Part shown: positions 32,804 to 41,695 of the stretch, in pieces | How positions within the stretch are numbered: position 1 is the first letter of the stretch | How the letters are laid out: each line of letters opens with the position of its first letter | Source of the DNA: Actinophytocola sp049647105 | GTDB taxonomy: Bacteria > Actinomycetota > Actinomycetes > Mycobacteriales > Pseudonocardiaceae | Direction of reading: 5' to 3' | NCBI RefSeq assembly: GCF_049647105.1 | Contig: NZ_JBARWZ010000229.1 | Span: 1 to 64,000 of the forward strand | DNA: 64,000 nt | The notes under the pieces: generated by a model | The model's input: the letters and a program-made list of their open reading frames with translations, nothing else | Told to the model about the DNA's origin: nothing | The model's database searches: none | Made by a program: the position numbers and the translations under genes

Positions 32804-34207
32804 TCAGCGTCGCTCTTTCGAAACAGACATGACCAGCGACACCCTTTTCTCATCGTGCTTCTGGAACCAGCTGGCCAGTGGTGAGGTCATCGCGGTGGAG
32901 ACCAGCGCCATGATCACCAGCATTGTGAACATGGTCGGCGACAGCACGCCGAGGTCAAGTCCGATGTTCAGCACCACCAACTCCGTGAGGCCACGGCAGT
33001 TCATCAGCGAGCCGATCTGCATCGACCGGTTCCAGGTCTCGCCGACGCTACGCGCGGCGAGCGCGGCGCCACCGAGCTTGCCGATCACGGCCACCACGAG
33101 AATGGCGCCACACCACAGCCACAGCGTGGCATCGCCTGCCAGGAGGCCCATGTCGGTGCGTAGTCCGCTGTAGGCGAAGAACAGCGGCAGCATCAACGCG
33201 GTGGTGAGGCCACCGGTGTTCTCGTGCAGCCAGGTCTCGATCGCGTTGCCGCGCGGGAACACCAGTCCGAAGAGGAACGCGCCGAACATCGCGTGCACGC
33301 CGATCCACTCGGTGGCCATCGCACACAGCAGCACGCCGACCAGTGCCAGTGGTGCCATGCGCCGCAACGTCGAGTTGTCGGACCGGTTGACGAGCCTGGT
33401 CATCAGCGGGCGGAACACCAGGAACAGCACCGCGGTGAACACCGCGGTCAGCGCGATGGTCACCAGGACGCCCGCGAGCGACGACGCGGTGACGAGCGCG
33501 ACCACCAGCGCGAGCAGGCACCACGCGGTGACGTCGTCGACCACCGCGCACGTCAGCGCGACCACCCCGGCCTCACTGCGGAACATGCCGGTGTCCTTCA
33601 GGATCCGGACCAGCACCGGCAGCGCGGTCACACTCAGCGAAACACCGATGAACAGTGCGAAAGCCAGGTAGCTGATGCCCTGTGGGGCAAACCTGACATA
33701 GGCGGCGATGGCGAGCCCGACGCCGAGCACGAACGGCACCGCGATGCTGACGTGGCTGACCACCACGGCCAGATGTCCCCTGCCGCGCAACAACTTCGTG
33801 TTCAGCTCGAGTCCGGTCAGGAACACGAACAGCACGACTCCCACCTGTGCCAGCACATTCAGCTGGGGCAGGATCGCGGGAGGGATCAGCGCGGCCGCAC
33901 CTTCCGGCCACGCCGCACCGAGCACCGACGGGCCGAGCACGATGCCCGCGCCGATCTCGCCGATCACCGGCGGCTGGCCGACCCGCCGCAGCAGCCATCC
34001 TGCCGCCTTGCACGCGGCGACCACCGCCGCGATCGCCAGCAACAGCTGCGCCAGCGGGTGCCCGGCGACGGCCTCCACCGCCGGCGCGCCGGTGTTCGAG
34101 CCGCTGTCCCCGGTGAGCAGCACGATGCTGAGCATGACGGGTACCACGACCAGCAGTGCGTAGATACCGACGACGCGCCGTGCCGTGCCGAATTTGCGTT
34201 CCGCCAT
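32804..34207 (-). CDS. CPA2-family cation/proton antiporter
   Basis: A 467-residue polytopic protein with about 12-13 membrane segments. The CPA2 antiporter features are PPVIGEIGAGIVLGPSVLG, LFVFLTGLELN, VVDDVTAWCLLALVVAL (paired Asp ion site) and GLVFPRG. Likely a Na+(K+)/H+ exchanger in the cytoplasmic membrane; similar genes accompany several antibiotic clusters as pH or ion homeostasis or export genes. The N-terminal lead is basic without a signal peptide. Ordinary length. Confidence 0.9.
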   Translation of the reverse strand: MAERKFGTARRVVGIYALLVVVPVMLSIVLLTGDSGSNTGAPAVEAVAGHPLAQLLLAIAAVVAACKAAGWLLRRVGQPPVIGEIGAGIVLGPSVLGAAWPEGAAALIPPAILPQLNVLAQVGVVLFVFLTGLELNTKLLRGRGHLAVVVSHVSIAVPFVLGVGLAIAAYVRFAPQGISYLAFALFIGVSLSVTALPVLVRILKDTGMFRSEAGVVALTCAVVDDVTAWCLLALVVALVTASSLAGVLVTIALTAVFTAVLFLVFRPLMTRLVNRSDNSTLRRMAPLALVGVLLCAMATEWIGVHAMFGAFLFGLVFPRGNAIETWLHENTGGLTTALMLPLFFAYSGLRTDMGLLAGDATLWLWCGAILVVAVIGKLGGAALAARSVGETWNRSMQIGSLMNCRGLTELVVLNIGLDLGVLSPTMFTMLVIMALVSTAMTSPLASWFQKHDEKRVSLVMSVSKERR

Positions 34208-34399
34208 CGAAAATCTCCCGTCAGGCGTGACATTCGGTTCGTGACGAAGACCTGTCGATTTATCGTCCCGCTATTGTCGCGCGAGATTTACCCAGGCGAC
34301 CTCTCTGGTATTGCCGTTTGCGGCCACCCTTCTCCGACAATGCGATCGTCGCCGCACGGCAAGTGGTGAGGCGTGCCCGTCCCGGTCGCGCCTCCCGCC

Positions 34400-34643
34400 G
34401 CGCGGTCACCCTGACGCTGACGTCTCGCTGGCGGCCGGGCACATCGACGACTTCCTGAAGGGCCACCGCCGACACCCTCGACTCCGTACGCCTGATCAGT
34501 GACGGGTACCGCTGTCCACTCCGGACACCTACACGATCTTCCTGGAGATCATCGAGCGGGCGGGCGCGAGCACGTTCGGCGGCTCGAACACCAAGAACCT
34601 CTACCAGGCAGTCGAGACACAGCGCGACAAGTGCGGGAACTGA
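34400..34643 (+). pseudogene. Relic of HPPD / 4-hydroxymandelate-synthase-like dioxygenase
   Basis: Fragments of one family survive in shifting frames: AVTLTLT (34402-34419), then LAAGHIDDFLKGH (+1 frame), TLDSVRLISDG, and last TPDTYTIFLEIIERAGASTF with NTKNLYQAVE, stopping at TGA 34641. The final block matches the C-terminal end of the HPPD family (LFLEIIxRxG...FxALxEAxE). Frameshifts and a small deletion between pieces show it is dead, and there is no SD. It suggests this locus once made hydroxyphenyl-type intermediates by this route. Confidence 0.6.
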
Positions 34644-34725
34644 CGAGCGTGCCCAGCGTCGGCACGCGGCAGAGCAAGCCGCCAACACGGCAGACGCCGA
34701 GGGGCCGCCGGTGCGCTGACCGCGG

Positions 34726-35931
34726 TCAGGGTGTGGCGACCATGCGGACGTGGTGCTTGTCGATGACCACGCCGGTGGGCAGAGTCTCGTCGGCCGTTGC
34801 GGCGGGGTAGGCGGTGATGACGGGCTGGGCGGTGCGGTCGCGGTCGAAGCGGCGGATCTGCTCGACCAGCCGCTCGGCGAGTTGGGCGGCGGCGGGGCCG
34901 TGGCCGGTGGCGCCGAGTTCGTAACGGCGTTCGCCGTCGTGGTCGATGGGGCGAGGCTTGGCGAGGTAGGCCAGGGAGTCGCCCTCGACGATCGCGGGCG
35001 TGCGGTAGGCGAAGGCGGGGCGGCAGAGCCCGGCTTCGACGGCCTCGTCCTCGGCGTCGAGGCGGCAGGTGCCGGGTTCGGTGGCGGTCAGCCACAGCCA
35101 GATGTGGTCGAAGGGCTCGCCTGCGACCACGGAGGTGCCAGACCACACGGTGGTCTCGGGTCCGGTGAACACCTCGTGCAGGGCGGCCGGGTCGATGTTC
35201 TGGTCGGTGTCCCAGTACAGGGCGACGTTCTCGACGATGGTGTCGGTCTGCTCGCCGGTGGGCACGATGCCGATCATGGGGATGAACCCGCAGAGCTGGC
35301 TGTTGGTGGCGCGCAGGTGGGTGTCGTGGCGGGTGAAGGCGACGCTGCGGGCCTGACCGCGCCAGTGCAGCGGGACCACGAGGGTGCCGCCGGGGGCGAG
35401 CTGGTCGAACCAGGCCGGGGGCAGGTCCCACGGCCCGACGGTGACGATGATCTTGTTGTAGGGGGCGTGGTCGGGTGCGCCGAGGGCGCCGTCGCCGGTG
35501 ACGATCCGTACCCGGTCGTAGCCGGTGTCGGTCAGGGTGTGGCGGGCGTGGTCGGTGACGTCGGGGTGGATGTCGACGGTGGTGACGTTGCCGGTCGGTC
35601 CGACGAGTTCGGCGAGGAGGGCGGCGTTGTATCCGGTTCCGGCGCCGATTTCCAGCACGTGATCACCGGGCTGCGGGTCGAGCTGGCCGAGCATCATCGC
35701 CACCACCGTGGGCACGGAGATGCAGCTGGCGGGCCGGTCCTTGCCGGGCTTGATGGTGATCGCCTTGTTGGCGTACGCCTCCTCGATCGAGGCGGCGGGC
35801 ACGAACCGGTGCCGGGGGACGGCGCGGAACGCTTGCTCGATGCGCTCGGAGGGCAGGTGACCGGCGGTGCGGATGTGGTTGATCATCTGCTCGCGCAGGT
35901 CCTCGGGGCGGGTGCTGGTGGCGTTGGTCAT
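34726..35931 (-). CDS. FxLD-system type methyltransferase (PCMT-like)
   Basis: A 401-residue protein: PCMT-like SAM methyltransferase domain at the N-terminus (HVLEIGAGTGYNAALLAEL motif I near residue ~95, AMMLGQL) and a ~150-residue C-terminal part (LWLWLTATEPG, GEPFDHIW). This architecture fits the FxLD-system methyltransferases that act on lanthipeptide-type precursors. An in-frame upstream ATG at 36030, with an excellent SD (GGAGGTGA, 5 bases), would add 33 residues. No FxLD peptide or lanthipeptide dehydratase was seen. Divergent from the multicopper oxidase. Confidence 0.75.
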   Translation of the reverse strand: MTNATSTRPEDLREQMINHIRTAGHLPSERIEQAFRAVPRHRFVPAASIEEAYANKAITIKPGKDRPASCISVPTVVAMMLGQLDPQPGDHVLEIGAGTGYNAALLAELVGPTGNVTTVDIHPDVTDHARHTLTDTGYDRVRIVTGDGALGAPDHAPYNKIIVTVGPWDLPPAWFDQLAPGGTLVVPLHWRGQARSVAFTRHDTHLRATNSQLCGFIPMIGIVPTGEQTDTIVENVALYWDTDQNIDPAALHEVFTGPETTVWSGTSVVAGEPFDHIWLWLTATEPGTCRLDAEDEAVEAGLCRPAFAYRTPAIVEGDSLAYLAKPRPIDHDGERRYELGATGHGPAAAQLAERLVEQIRRFDRDRTAQPVITAYPAATADETLPTGVVIDKHHVRMVATP

Positions 35932-36223
35932 CCGGTTCCTTTCCGTGTGCGGGGTGGTGAGCAGGCAGAGATCCCAGCCGGTGCCCGCGGGTAGATCGGT
36001 GAGCGCGATTCCGGCGTCGCCCTCCAGCATCCCGCTCACCTCCGACAGTTCTCGAGCGACCTGGGTGCGGCGGGTGCTGCGGGCGCCTCGTTGGTTTGCG
36101 TGGCTCGTCCGATTCTCGCGTTTCCCGCACGTTCGGAGATGTTCGAGGCTCTCCTCCCAGCGGACGATCGCTCTATGTGATGAAGGAGCGCCCAAACGGG
36201 TGGTCCATGACGGAGGAGGACCA

Positions 36224-37690
36224 ATGTTGAACCGAAGGCGATTACTCACCGTGGGGGGAATGACTGCGGGGGGTGTAGTGGGTGGCGTCTTGCTGCTGCC
36301 ACCGGGGCCCAAAGCGGCGACGAGTCCCGGCGCCGCGGGCCATACCGAACATGCCCCGGACATCGAGCGGGTGGCAGGCACTCGGACGATCAGTCCGGGC
36401 ACCCGGTTCTCCCGGCGGATGCCGGTACCGCGTGAGCTGACCCCTCGGCGCCGCGACGGCGTCGACGTCTACCAGGTCCCCATCAAGCCCGGCGAGGCCG
36501 AGATCATGGCCGGGCACCCCACCCCCGTGCGCACCTACGGCGGCCAGTTCATCGGGCCCACGATCCGTGCCAGGACCGGCACCCCGGTGCGGATCACGTT
36601 CGGCAACCAGCTCGACGTGCCTGCCAACGTGCATCTGCACGGCGCGCACGTGCCGCAGGGCAGCGACGGCCATCCGATGGACACCATCGCGCCAGGTCAG
36701 AGTCGCGCCTACGACTACCCGAACAACCAGCAGGGCGCGACCCTCTGGTACCACGACCACTCCCACCACCTCGAGGCCGAGAACATCTACAAGGGCCTGC
36801 ACGGCTTCTACATCATCGAGGACCCGGCGGAGATCAGCCTCGGGCTGCCCACCGGTGAGTTCGACGTGCCGATCATGCTCCGCGACGTGCAGCTCGACGC
36901 GAACGGCGATCTCGTCTTTCCACCCTCCGTCCTGGGCGGCACGATCCTGGCCAACGGTGTGGAGACCCCCAACTTCCCGGTGGCCGCGCGCAAGTACCGG
37001 TTCCGGTTGCTCAACGCGGGCAACGACCTGATCCTCCGCCTGACGCTCGGCGGCCTTCAGATGACGCAGATCGCCTCCGACGGTGGCCTGCTGCCAACAC
37101 CGGTGCGACGGTCCGAGATCGTGCTCGGCTCCGCGGAGCGGGTGGACATCGTGGTCGACTTCTCCCGGCAGCCGATCGGCTCGCAGTTCGTGCTCAACAG
37201 CGCGAACGGGCCGGTGCTGCGGTTCGACGTGACGCGCACGGCCGTCGACCGCAGCCGGGTGCCCGCCCGGCTCCGGGCCCTGCCCGCGCTCGCCACCGCG
37301 ACCGTCGAGCGCGACGTCTCGATGCGGTTCGACCTGTCGGGGCCGGAACCGGTCGGGCTCGTCAACGAGCAGGCCTACGACCCGAACCGGGTGGACTTCG
37401 TGATCAAGCGCGGCACCACGGAGATCTGGCGGATCCGCAACGACGACACCGAGTTCGGCATCCCCCACACGTTCCACCTGCACCTCGAGCAGTTCCGGGT
37501 GCTCGACCGCGACGGCGCCCCGCCCGGGCCGGACGACGCGGGGCGCAAGGACACGGTGTTCGTCGCGCCGGGGGAGACGGTCCGGATCCAGGTCACCTTC
37601 ACCGAGCAGCTCGGCAGGTACGCCTACCACTGCCACTACGTCTACCACTCGGCGATCGGCATGATGGCCCAGATGGAGATCGTCCCGTAG
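36224..37690 (+). CDS. Tat-exported multicopper oxidase
   Basis: A 488-residue laccase/CotA-type multicopper oxidase. N-terminal RRRLLTVGG looks like a Tat signal. Copper ligands are visible: HLHGAH, WYHDHSHH, HTFHLHLEQF, YAYHCHYVYHSAIGMM (type 1 Cys-His-Met). Such enzymes couple one-electron oxidation of phenols to O2 reduction; phenoxazinone synthase and bilirubin oxidase are relatives. Codon 7 is TTA. Preceded by SD GGAGGAGG. Likely carries out extracytoplasmic oxidative coupling of an aromatic intermediate. Confidence 0.9.
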   Translation: MLNRRRLLTVGGMTAGGVVGGVLLLPPGPKAATSPGAAGHTEHAPDIERVAGTRTISPGTRFSRRMPVPRELTPRRRDGVDVYQVPIKPGEAEIMAGHPTPVRTYGGQFIGPTIRARTGTPVRITFGNQLDVPANVHLHGAHVPQGSDGHPMDTIAPGQSRAYDYPNNQQGATLWYHDHSHHLEAENIYKGLHGFYIIEDPAEISLGLPTGEFDVPIMLRDVQLDANGDLVFPPSVLGGTILANGVETPNFPVAARKYRFRLLNAGNDLILRLTLGGLQMTQIASDGGLLPTPVRRSEIVLGSAERVDIVVDFSRQPIGSQFVLNSANGPVLRFDVTRTAVDRSRVPARLRALPALATATVERDVSMRFDLSGPEPVGLVNEQAYDPNRVDFVIKRGTTEIWRIRNDDTEFGIPHTFHLHLEQFRVLDRDGAPPGPDDAGRKDTVFVAPGETVRIQVTFTEQLGRYAYHCHYVYHSAIGMMAQMEIVP

Positions 37691-37701
37691 CTGTCGTTGA
37701 A

Positions 37702-37741
37702 CAAGGGACGGTCGGGCAATCCGTTGCCTGACCGTCCCTTG
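37702..37741. terminator. Bidirectional terminator
   Basis: An 18-bp stem (CAAGGGACGGTCGGGCAA with a single mismatch in the complementary arm) with a TCCG loop lies between the multicopper oxidase (+) and the molybdopterin oxidoreductase (-). Confidence 0.8.
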
Positions 37742-37748
37742 TCTCGTG

Positions 37749-39923
37749 TCATGCCTGGTGCGGGCTGACGGTGACCGGGACGCCGTTGAACACCGCGTTG
37801 CCGGACGGGACGTCCACGACGAGTTCGTTGGTCAGCGCGTTCGCGTTGACACCCGCGTGCTCGGCCGCGACCCGCTGCTTGCCGCCCGCGTGCCCCCACC
37901 CGTGCGGGAGGCTCACGACGCCGGGCATGACCACGTCGGTCGGTTCGACATCGACGACCAGCTCGGACACGGCCGAGCGCACGATCGCACGCGCACCCAG
38001 CCCCAGCCTGGCGACGTCGGCCGGGTTGACGTGCAGCGTGCACGTGTTGCTGCCGCCAACGAGGGATTTCACGTTGTGCAGCCAGCTGTTGTTGGACCGC
38101 AGCTGGCGCCGCCCGATCAGCAGCACGTCCGGGACGGGCTCGGCCGCCTTGGCGCGCAACCGGTCCAGGTCGGACACGATCGGCTCCGGGGTCAGCTCCA
38201 CCCTGCCCGACCGCGTGACCAGCAGCTCCTTCAGCCGCGGCTCCAGCGGGCCGAGGTCGATGCCGTGCGGGCTCTCCTTCAGCTTCGCGAGGGACAGGCC
38301 GTACTGACCGAACTTGAGCAACGTGTCCAGGATCTGCTCCCGGGAGTTGTCGCCCTCGATCGTGGCCCGCAGCACCTCGACGTCCATGCCCTCGACCGGC
38401 GAGCCGGGCATCTGCGTGGCGCCGGTCAGCAGCTGGTTGATGAACATCTCGTCGACACCGGCCGGGTCGGCACCCGCGCCGGCACCCGCCGCGATCAGCA
38501 CCAGCCGGCCAAGGATCTCCTCCTCAGAGCGCTGGTCATCGTCGAGCGGCAGGACCGCGGGGGAGTAGCGGGTGTAGTTCCGCACCATCACGAGCTGCAT
38601 CAGGAAGTCGTAGTGCGCGGCCTGCAGCATGCGCGGCGGCGGCAGGATCACCGTGGCGTGCCTGGTGGTCTCGTTGAGGTAGGGGTCGACGCAGACCATG
38701 AAGTCCAGCCGGTCGAACGCATCCCCGAGCCGTGGCCCGTTGGGCGCCGCGATCACCTGGTTGGCCCCGATGTTGATCAGCGCCCTGACCTGGCCGTCGC
38801 CGGGGGTCTCGATCTCGTCCGCCAGCGTGGCCGTCGGCAGCTCGCCGAGCACCTCGGGGAAACCCCTGACACGGCTGCGCCAGCGGCCCCACTCGAACGG
38901 CTGCCCGGTGCGGAACACCTCGAGCGCGGCGGTCTTCGCGAACATGGTCCCGCCGGGGTTGTCCAGGTTGCCGGTCAGGATGTTGATCACGTCGACGAGC
39001 CACTGGGTCAGCGTGCCGAACTCCACGACGGATCCGCCCATGCGCGAGTACACGGCGGCCGTCGGCGCCGCGGCCAGCTCGCGGGCGATCCGCGCGATGT
39101 CGGCGGCGGGCACGCCGCAGATCCGCTCCGCCGCCTCGGGAGTGAAGTCCTTCGTCAGCGCGCGGAGCTCGTCGAGGCCGTCGACGTCGAGGGTGACCGT
39201 GGCGAGGTCCTCTTCGAGCAGTGTGTGGACGATGCCCAGCAGCAGCAACGGATCCGTGCCCGGCCGGACGAAGAAGTGCTCGTCGGCGGTCTCCGCGGTG
39301 CGGGTGCGGCGCGGGTCGACCACGACCAGCTTGCCGCCACGCTTGCGCAGCGCCCGCAGGCGCCCTGGCATGTCGGGGGCGCAGAACAGGGAACCGTGTG
39401 ACTCCATCGGGTTCGCGCCGATGACCAGGAAGTAGTCGGTCCGGTCGATGTCCGGAACGGCGATCGCGAACGGGTCGCCGTAGAGGTGCCCGCACGCGAC
39501 GTGCTTCGGCATGTGGTCGATGGTGCCGGACGAGTAGACGTTCTTGGACGCCAGCGACTGGATCAACGGCACGCGGTACAGGAACCCGGCCATCGTGTGG
39601 TAGGTCGGGTTGCCGAAGTAGACGGCGACGGCGTCGCGGCCGTACTTCTCGATGACGCCGGTGATGCCGCGCTCGACAGCCTGGAACGCCTCGTCCCAGG
39701 AGACCTCCCGCCACTGTTCGCCTTCGCGGATCATGGGGTGGCGCAGGCGGTCCGGGTCCTCGTCGAGGCGGCCGATACTCGCGCCCTTGGGGCAGATGTA
39801 GCCGCCGGTGAACGGGTCCTCGGTGTCACCGCGCACCTTCGTGACACGGCCGGCGGGGTCGAGGTCGATCTTCAGGCCGCATACGGAGTCACAGATGGGA
39901 CATGTTCGGTGCGCGGTGGTCAT
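37749..39923 (-). CDS. Molybdopterin oxidoreductase (FdhF/MopB-like, single subunit)
   Basis: A 724-residue Mo/W-bisPGD oxidoreductase. The [4Fe-4S] motif CPICDSVCGLK with GGYICPKGAS is at the N-terminus, and MopB cores such as GANPMESHGSLFC and INIGANQVIAAPNGPRLG follow, with a C-terminal molydopterin-binding domain (HVNPADVARLGLG, SLPHGWGHAGG). Formate-dehydrogenase or DMSO-reductase-like; the substrate is unknown. No electron-transfer partner subunits lie beside it. Such enzymes are uncommon in biosynthetic clusters. The ATG at 39923 is chosen because the iron-sulfur motif follows at once. Confidence 0.9.
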   Translation of the reverse strand: MTTAHRTCPICDSVCGLKIDLDPAGRVTKVRGDTEDPFTGGYICPKGASIGRLDEDPDRLRHPMIREGEQWREVSWDEAFQAVERGITGVIEKYGRDAVAVYFGNPTYHTMAGFLYRVPLIQSLASKNVYSSGTIDHMPKHVACGHLYGDPFAIAVPDIDRTDYFLVIGANPMESHGSLFCAPDMPGRLRALRKRGGKLVVVDPRRTRTAETADEHFFVRPGTDPLLLLGIVHTLLEEDLATVTLDVDGLDELRALTKDFTPEAAERICGVPAADIARIARELAAAPTAAVYSRMGGSVVEFGTLTQWLVDVINILTGNLDNPGGTMFAKTAALEVFRTGQPFEWGRWRSRVRGFPEVLGELPTATLADEIETPGDGQVRALINIGANQVIAAPNGPRLGDAFDRLDFMVCVDPYLNETTRHATVILPPPRMLQAAHYDFLMQLVMVRNYTRYSPAVLPLDDDQRSEEEILGRLVLIAAGAGAGADPAGVDEMFINQLLTGATQMPGSPVEGMDVEVLRATIEGDNSREQILDTLLKFGQYGLSLAKLKESPHGIDLGPLEPRLKELLVTRSGRVELTPEPIVSDLDRLRAKAAEPVPDVLLIGRRQLRSNNSWLHNVKSLVGGSNTCTLHVNPADVARLGLGARAIVRSAVSELVVDVEPTDVVMPGVVSLPHGWGHAGGKQRVAAEHAGVNANALTNELVVDVPSGNAVFNGVPVTVSPHQA

Positions 39924-40011
39924 CGGCTCTCCAGTGGTGGGATCGCCCGTACGGGCACGGCCACGGGCATCCCGGCGGGACACCCGTGGCCGATGTGGAC
40001 GGTTGGTGCGG

Positions 40012-41442
40012 TCATGCCGCCTTCGGCAGCTCGGCGGGCTCGCCGATCGCGGGCTCGACACCCGCGGCCACCTCGAACACGAACGGCTGCCTGCTTTCCT
40101 TTGACGGACCGAACAACGACTTCCACAGCACCTTCAGCGCGAAGCCCGGCTTCATCAGCGCCTCCGGCTTCTGGACGAGGCCCGCGGTCTTGAAGTACGC
40201 GGCGGTGATGTTGCCGTCGTGGGTCGCGGCGATCTGCACCCGCCGCAGGAACCAGTTGCCCATGCGAACCTGGAACGTGCGGTCGCCCTGCACGCCCGGC
40301 AGGCTCAGGTCGATCATGTTGGTCATCTCCCACGCCTGGTCGATGGCGTCCGTCGCCAGGTCGCGGAAGTAGTCCTGCGGCACGGGTGCGGCACCGCTGT
40401 GCAAGTGCTGGCGGATGACCAGCGCGCACAGCGCGGCGACGCTCATGCCCTGTGCGTACACGGGGTTGAACGTGGTGACCGCGTCACCGGTGACCAGCAG
40501 GCCCTCGGGGAAGCGGCGCAGCTTGTGGTAGTGGCGGCGCAGAGTCGTCGGGAACTTGAACGGCATCGCCTTGTCCACCGGGTCCGCGTACCGCAGCGTC
40601 TCGTAGACATCCTTGGCAGGCAACGACTTCAGCCACGCCATGAGGCCATCGTAGTCGGTGGGCGGGTGGTCGCCGAGGATGCCGTAGGTGGTCAGCTCCA
40701 CCTTGCCGTCCTCGACCAGGAAGAAGACGTTGCCCCGGGGTGCGCCCGCGTGCGCGATCTGGTTGATCGCCACGTCGTTGACGAACCCGTTGGCGCCCTT
40801 ACGCAGCCGGAAGTGCTGCGTGACGTAGCCGAGGTCGATCTTCTTGCGCTCCTCGAACGGCTTCTCGTAGCCGAGCTGTTCGAGCCAGACCGGGGTCCGC
40901 GAGCCGCGGCCGGTGGCGTCGACCACCAGGTCGGCCTCGATGACCTTGTCGGTGTCCGTGCCGCGTTCCTGCACCCGTGCCCCGGTGACCCGGGACTTGT
41001 CGGCCGTCGTCGTGAGCCCGAGGATGTCGTGCTCCTCGATGAACGACACGTTCGGGATCTGCTGCACCCGCTCGCGGATGAAGTACTCGAACAGCGGCCG
41101 GACCACGCCGAGGGTGGTCAGGCCAGCGTGCTGCTGCTTGAGGCGGTTGCCCCTTGCGTACCAGCGGCAGCTGCCGGACAGGTCGCCGGACGGGACGCCG
41201 TAGTCGATCATCTCCTGCGTGAGTCCTGGGAAGAGCTCCTCCATCACCTGCACGCCACGTGCGAGCAGCCCGTTGGCCTGGTGGCTCTGCGGGCAGAACC
41301 GTCGCACGCCCTTGACCCCGACGAGCTTGTCACGGTCCACGATGTGGACCTCGTCGTAGGCGTCCGCGAGCACCCTGGCCGCAAACAGGCCGGCAATGCT
41401 GCCTCCCAGCACCACCGCGCGGGTCCCGGCATCCTGGCCCAT
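40012..41442 (-). CDS. FAD-dependent monooxygenase/oxidoreductase (PHBH fold)
   Basis: A 476-residue flavoprotein. RAVVLGGSIAGLFAARVLAD is the FAD motif (residues 8-27), VVDATGRGSRTPVWLEQLG the second fold motif, and GLLVTGDAVTTFNPVYAQGMSVA the C-terminal FAD signature. SD AGGAGGTGA precedes ATG 41442. PHBH-fold hydroxylases use NAD(P)H, and some relatives are found in enediyne and aromatic polyketide pathways. The C-terminal 100 residues after the fold are longer than usual and may form a capping region. Substrate unknown. Confidence 0.88.
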   Translation of the reverse strand: MGQDAGTRAVVLGGSIAGLFAARVLADAYDEVHIVDRDKLVGVKGVRRFCPQSHQANGLLARGVQVMEELFPGLTQEMIDYGVPSGDLSGSCRWYARGNRLKQQHAGLTTLGVVRPLFEYFIRERVQQIPNVSFIEEHDILGLTTTADKSRVTGARVQERGTDTDKVIEADLVVDATGRGSRTPVWLEQLGYEKPFEERKKIDLGYVTQHFRLRKGANGFVNDVAINQIAHAGAPRGNVFFLVEDGKVELTTYGILGDHPPTDYDGLMAWLKSLPAKDVYETLRYADPVDKAMPFKFPTTLRRHYHKLRRFPEGLLVTGDAVTTFNPVYAQGMSVAALCALVIRQHLHSGAAPVPQDYFRDLATDAIDQAWEMTNMIDLSLPGVQGDRTFQVRMGNWFLRRVQIAATHDGNITAAYFKTAGLVQKPEALMKPGFALKVLWKSLFGPSKESRQPFVFEVAAGVEPAIGEPAELPKAA

Positions 41443-41695
41443 CGCGGTCACCTCCTTGATTCCGTGGTTGACATTCCTCACGCGGGATCCAGTTCCTTTG
41501 CCGCGGTGTCGATCAAGTCGTCGCGCAGTGGAAAACCGATGTGAATTCGCTTGTACTGCAAGCCTCACACCGGCGGGCCTACGCGGCATCTCCGGCGTTG
41601 CGAAGTTCGGAAATCGTGCGGACAACGGGTTTGCGTGGCCTCAGTGCGGCTCGAAGGGGGTGATCCCAGTGCCGCGTCCTTCGGGGCGGTCAGGC

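Noticed and set aside
36036..36224. Small frame on the minus strand upstream of the methyltransferase
   Set aside because: No SD and no conserved motif; the region is the divergent promoter of the multicopper oxidase.
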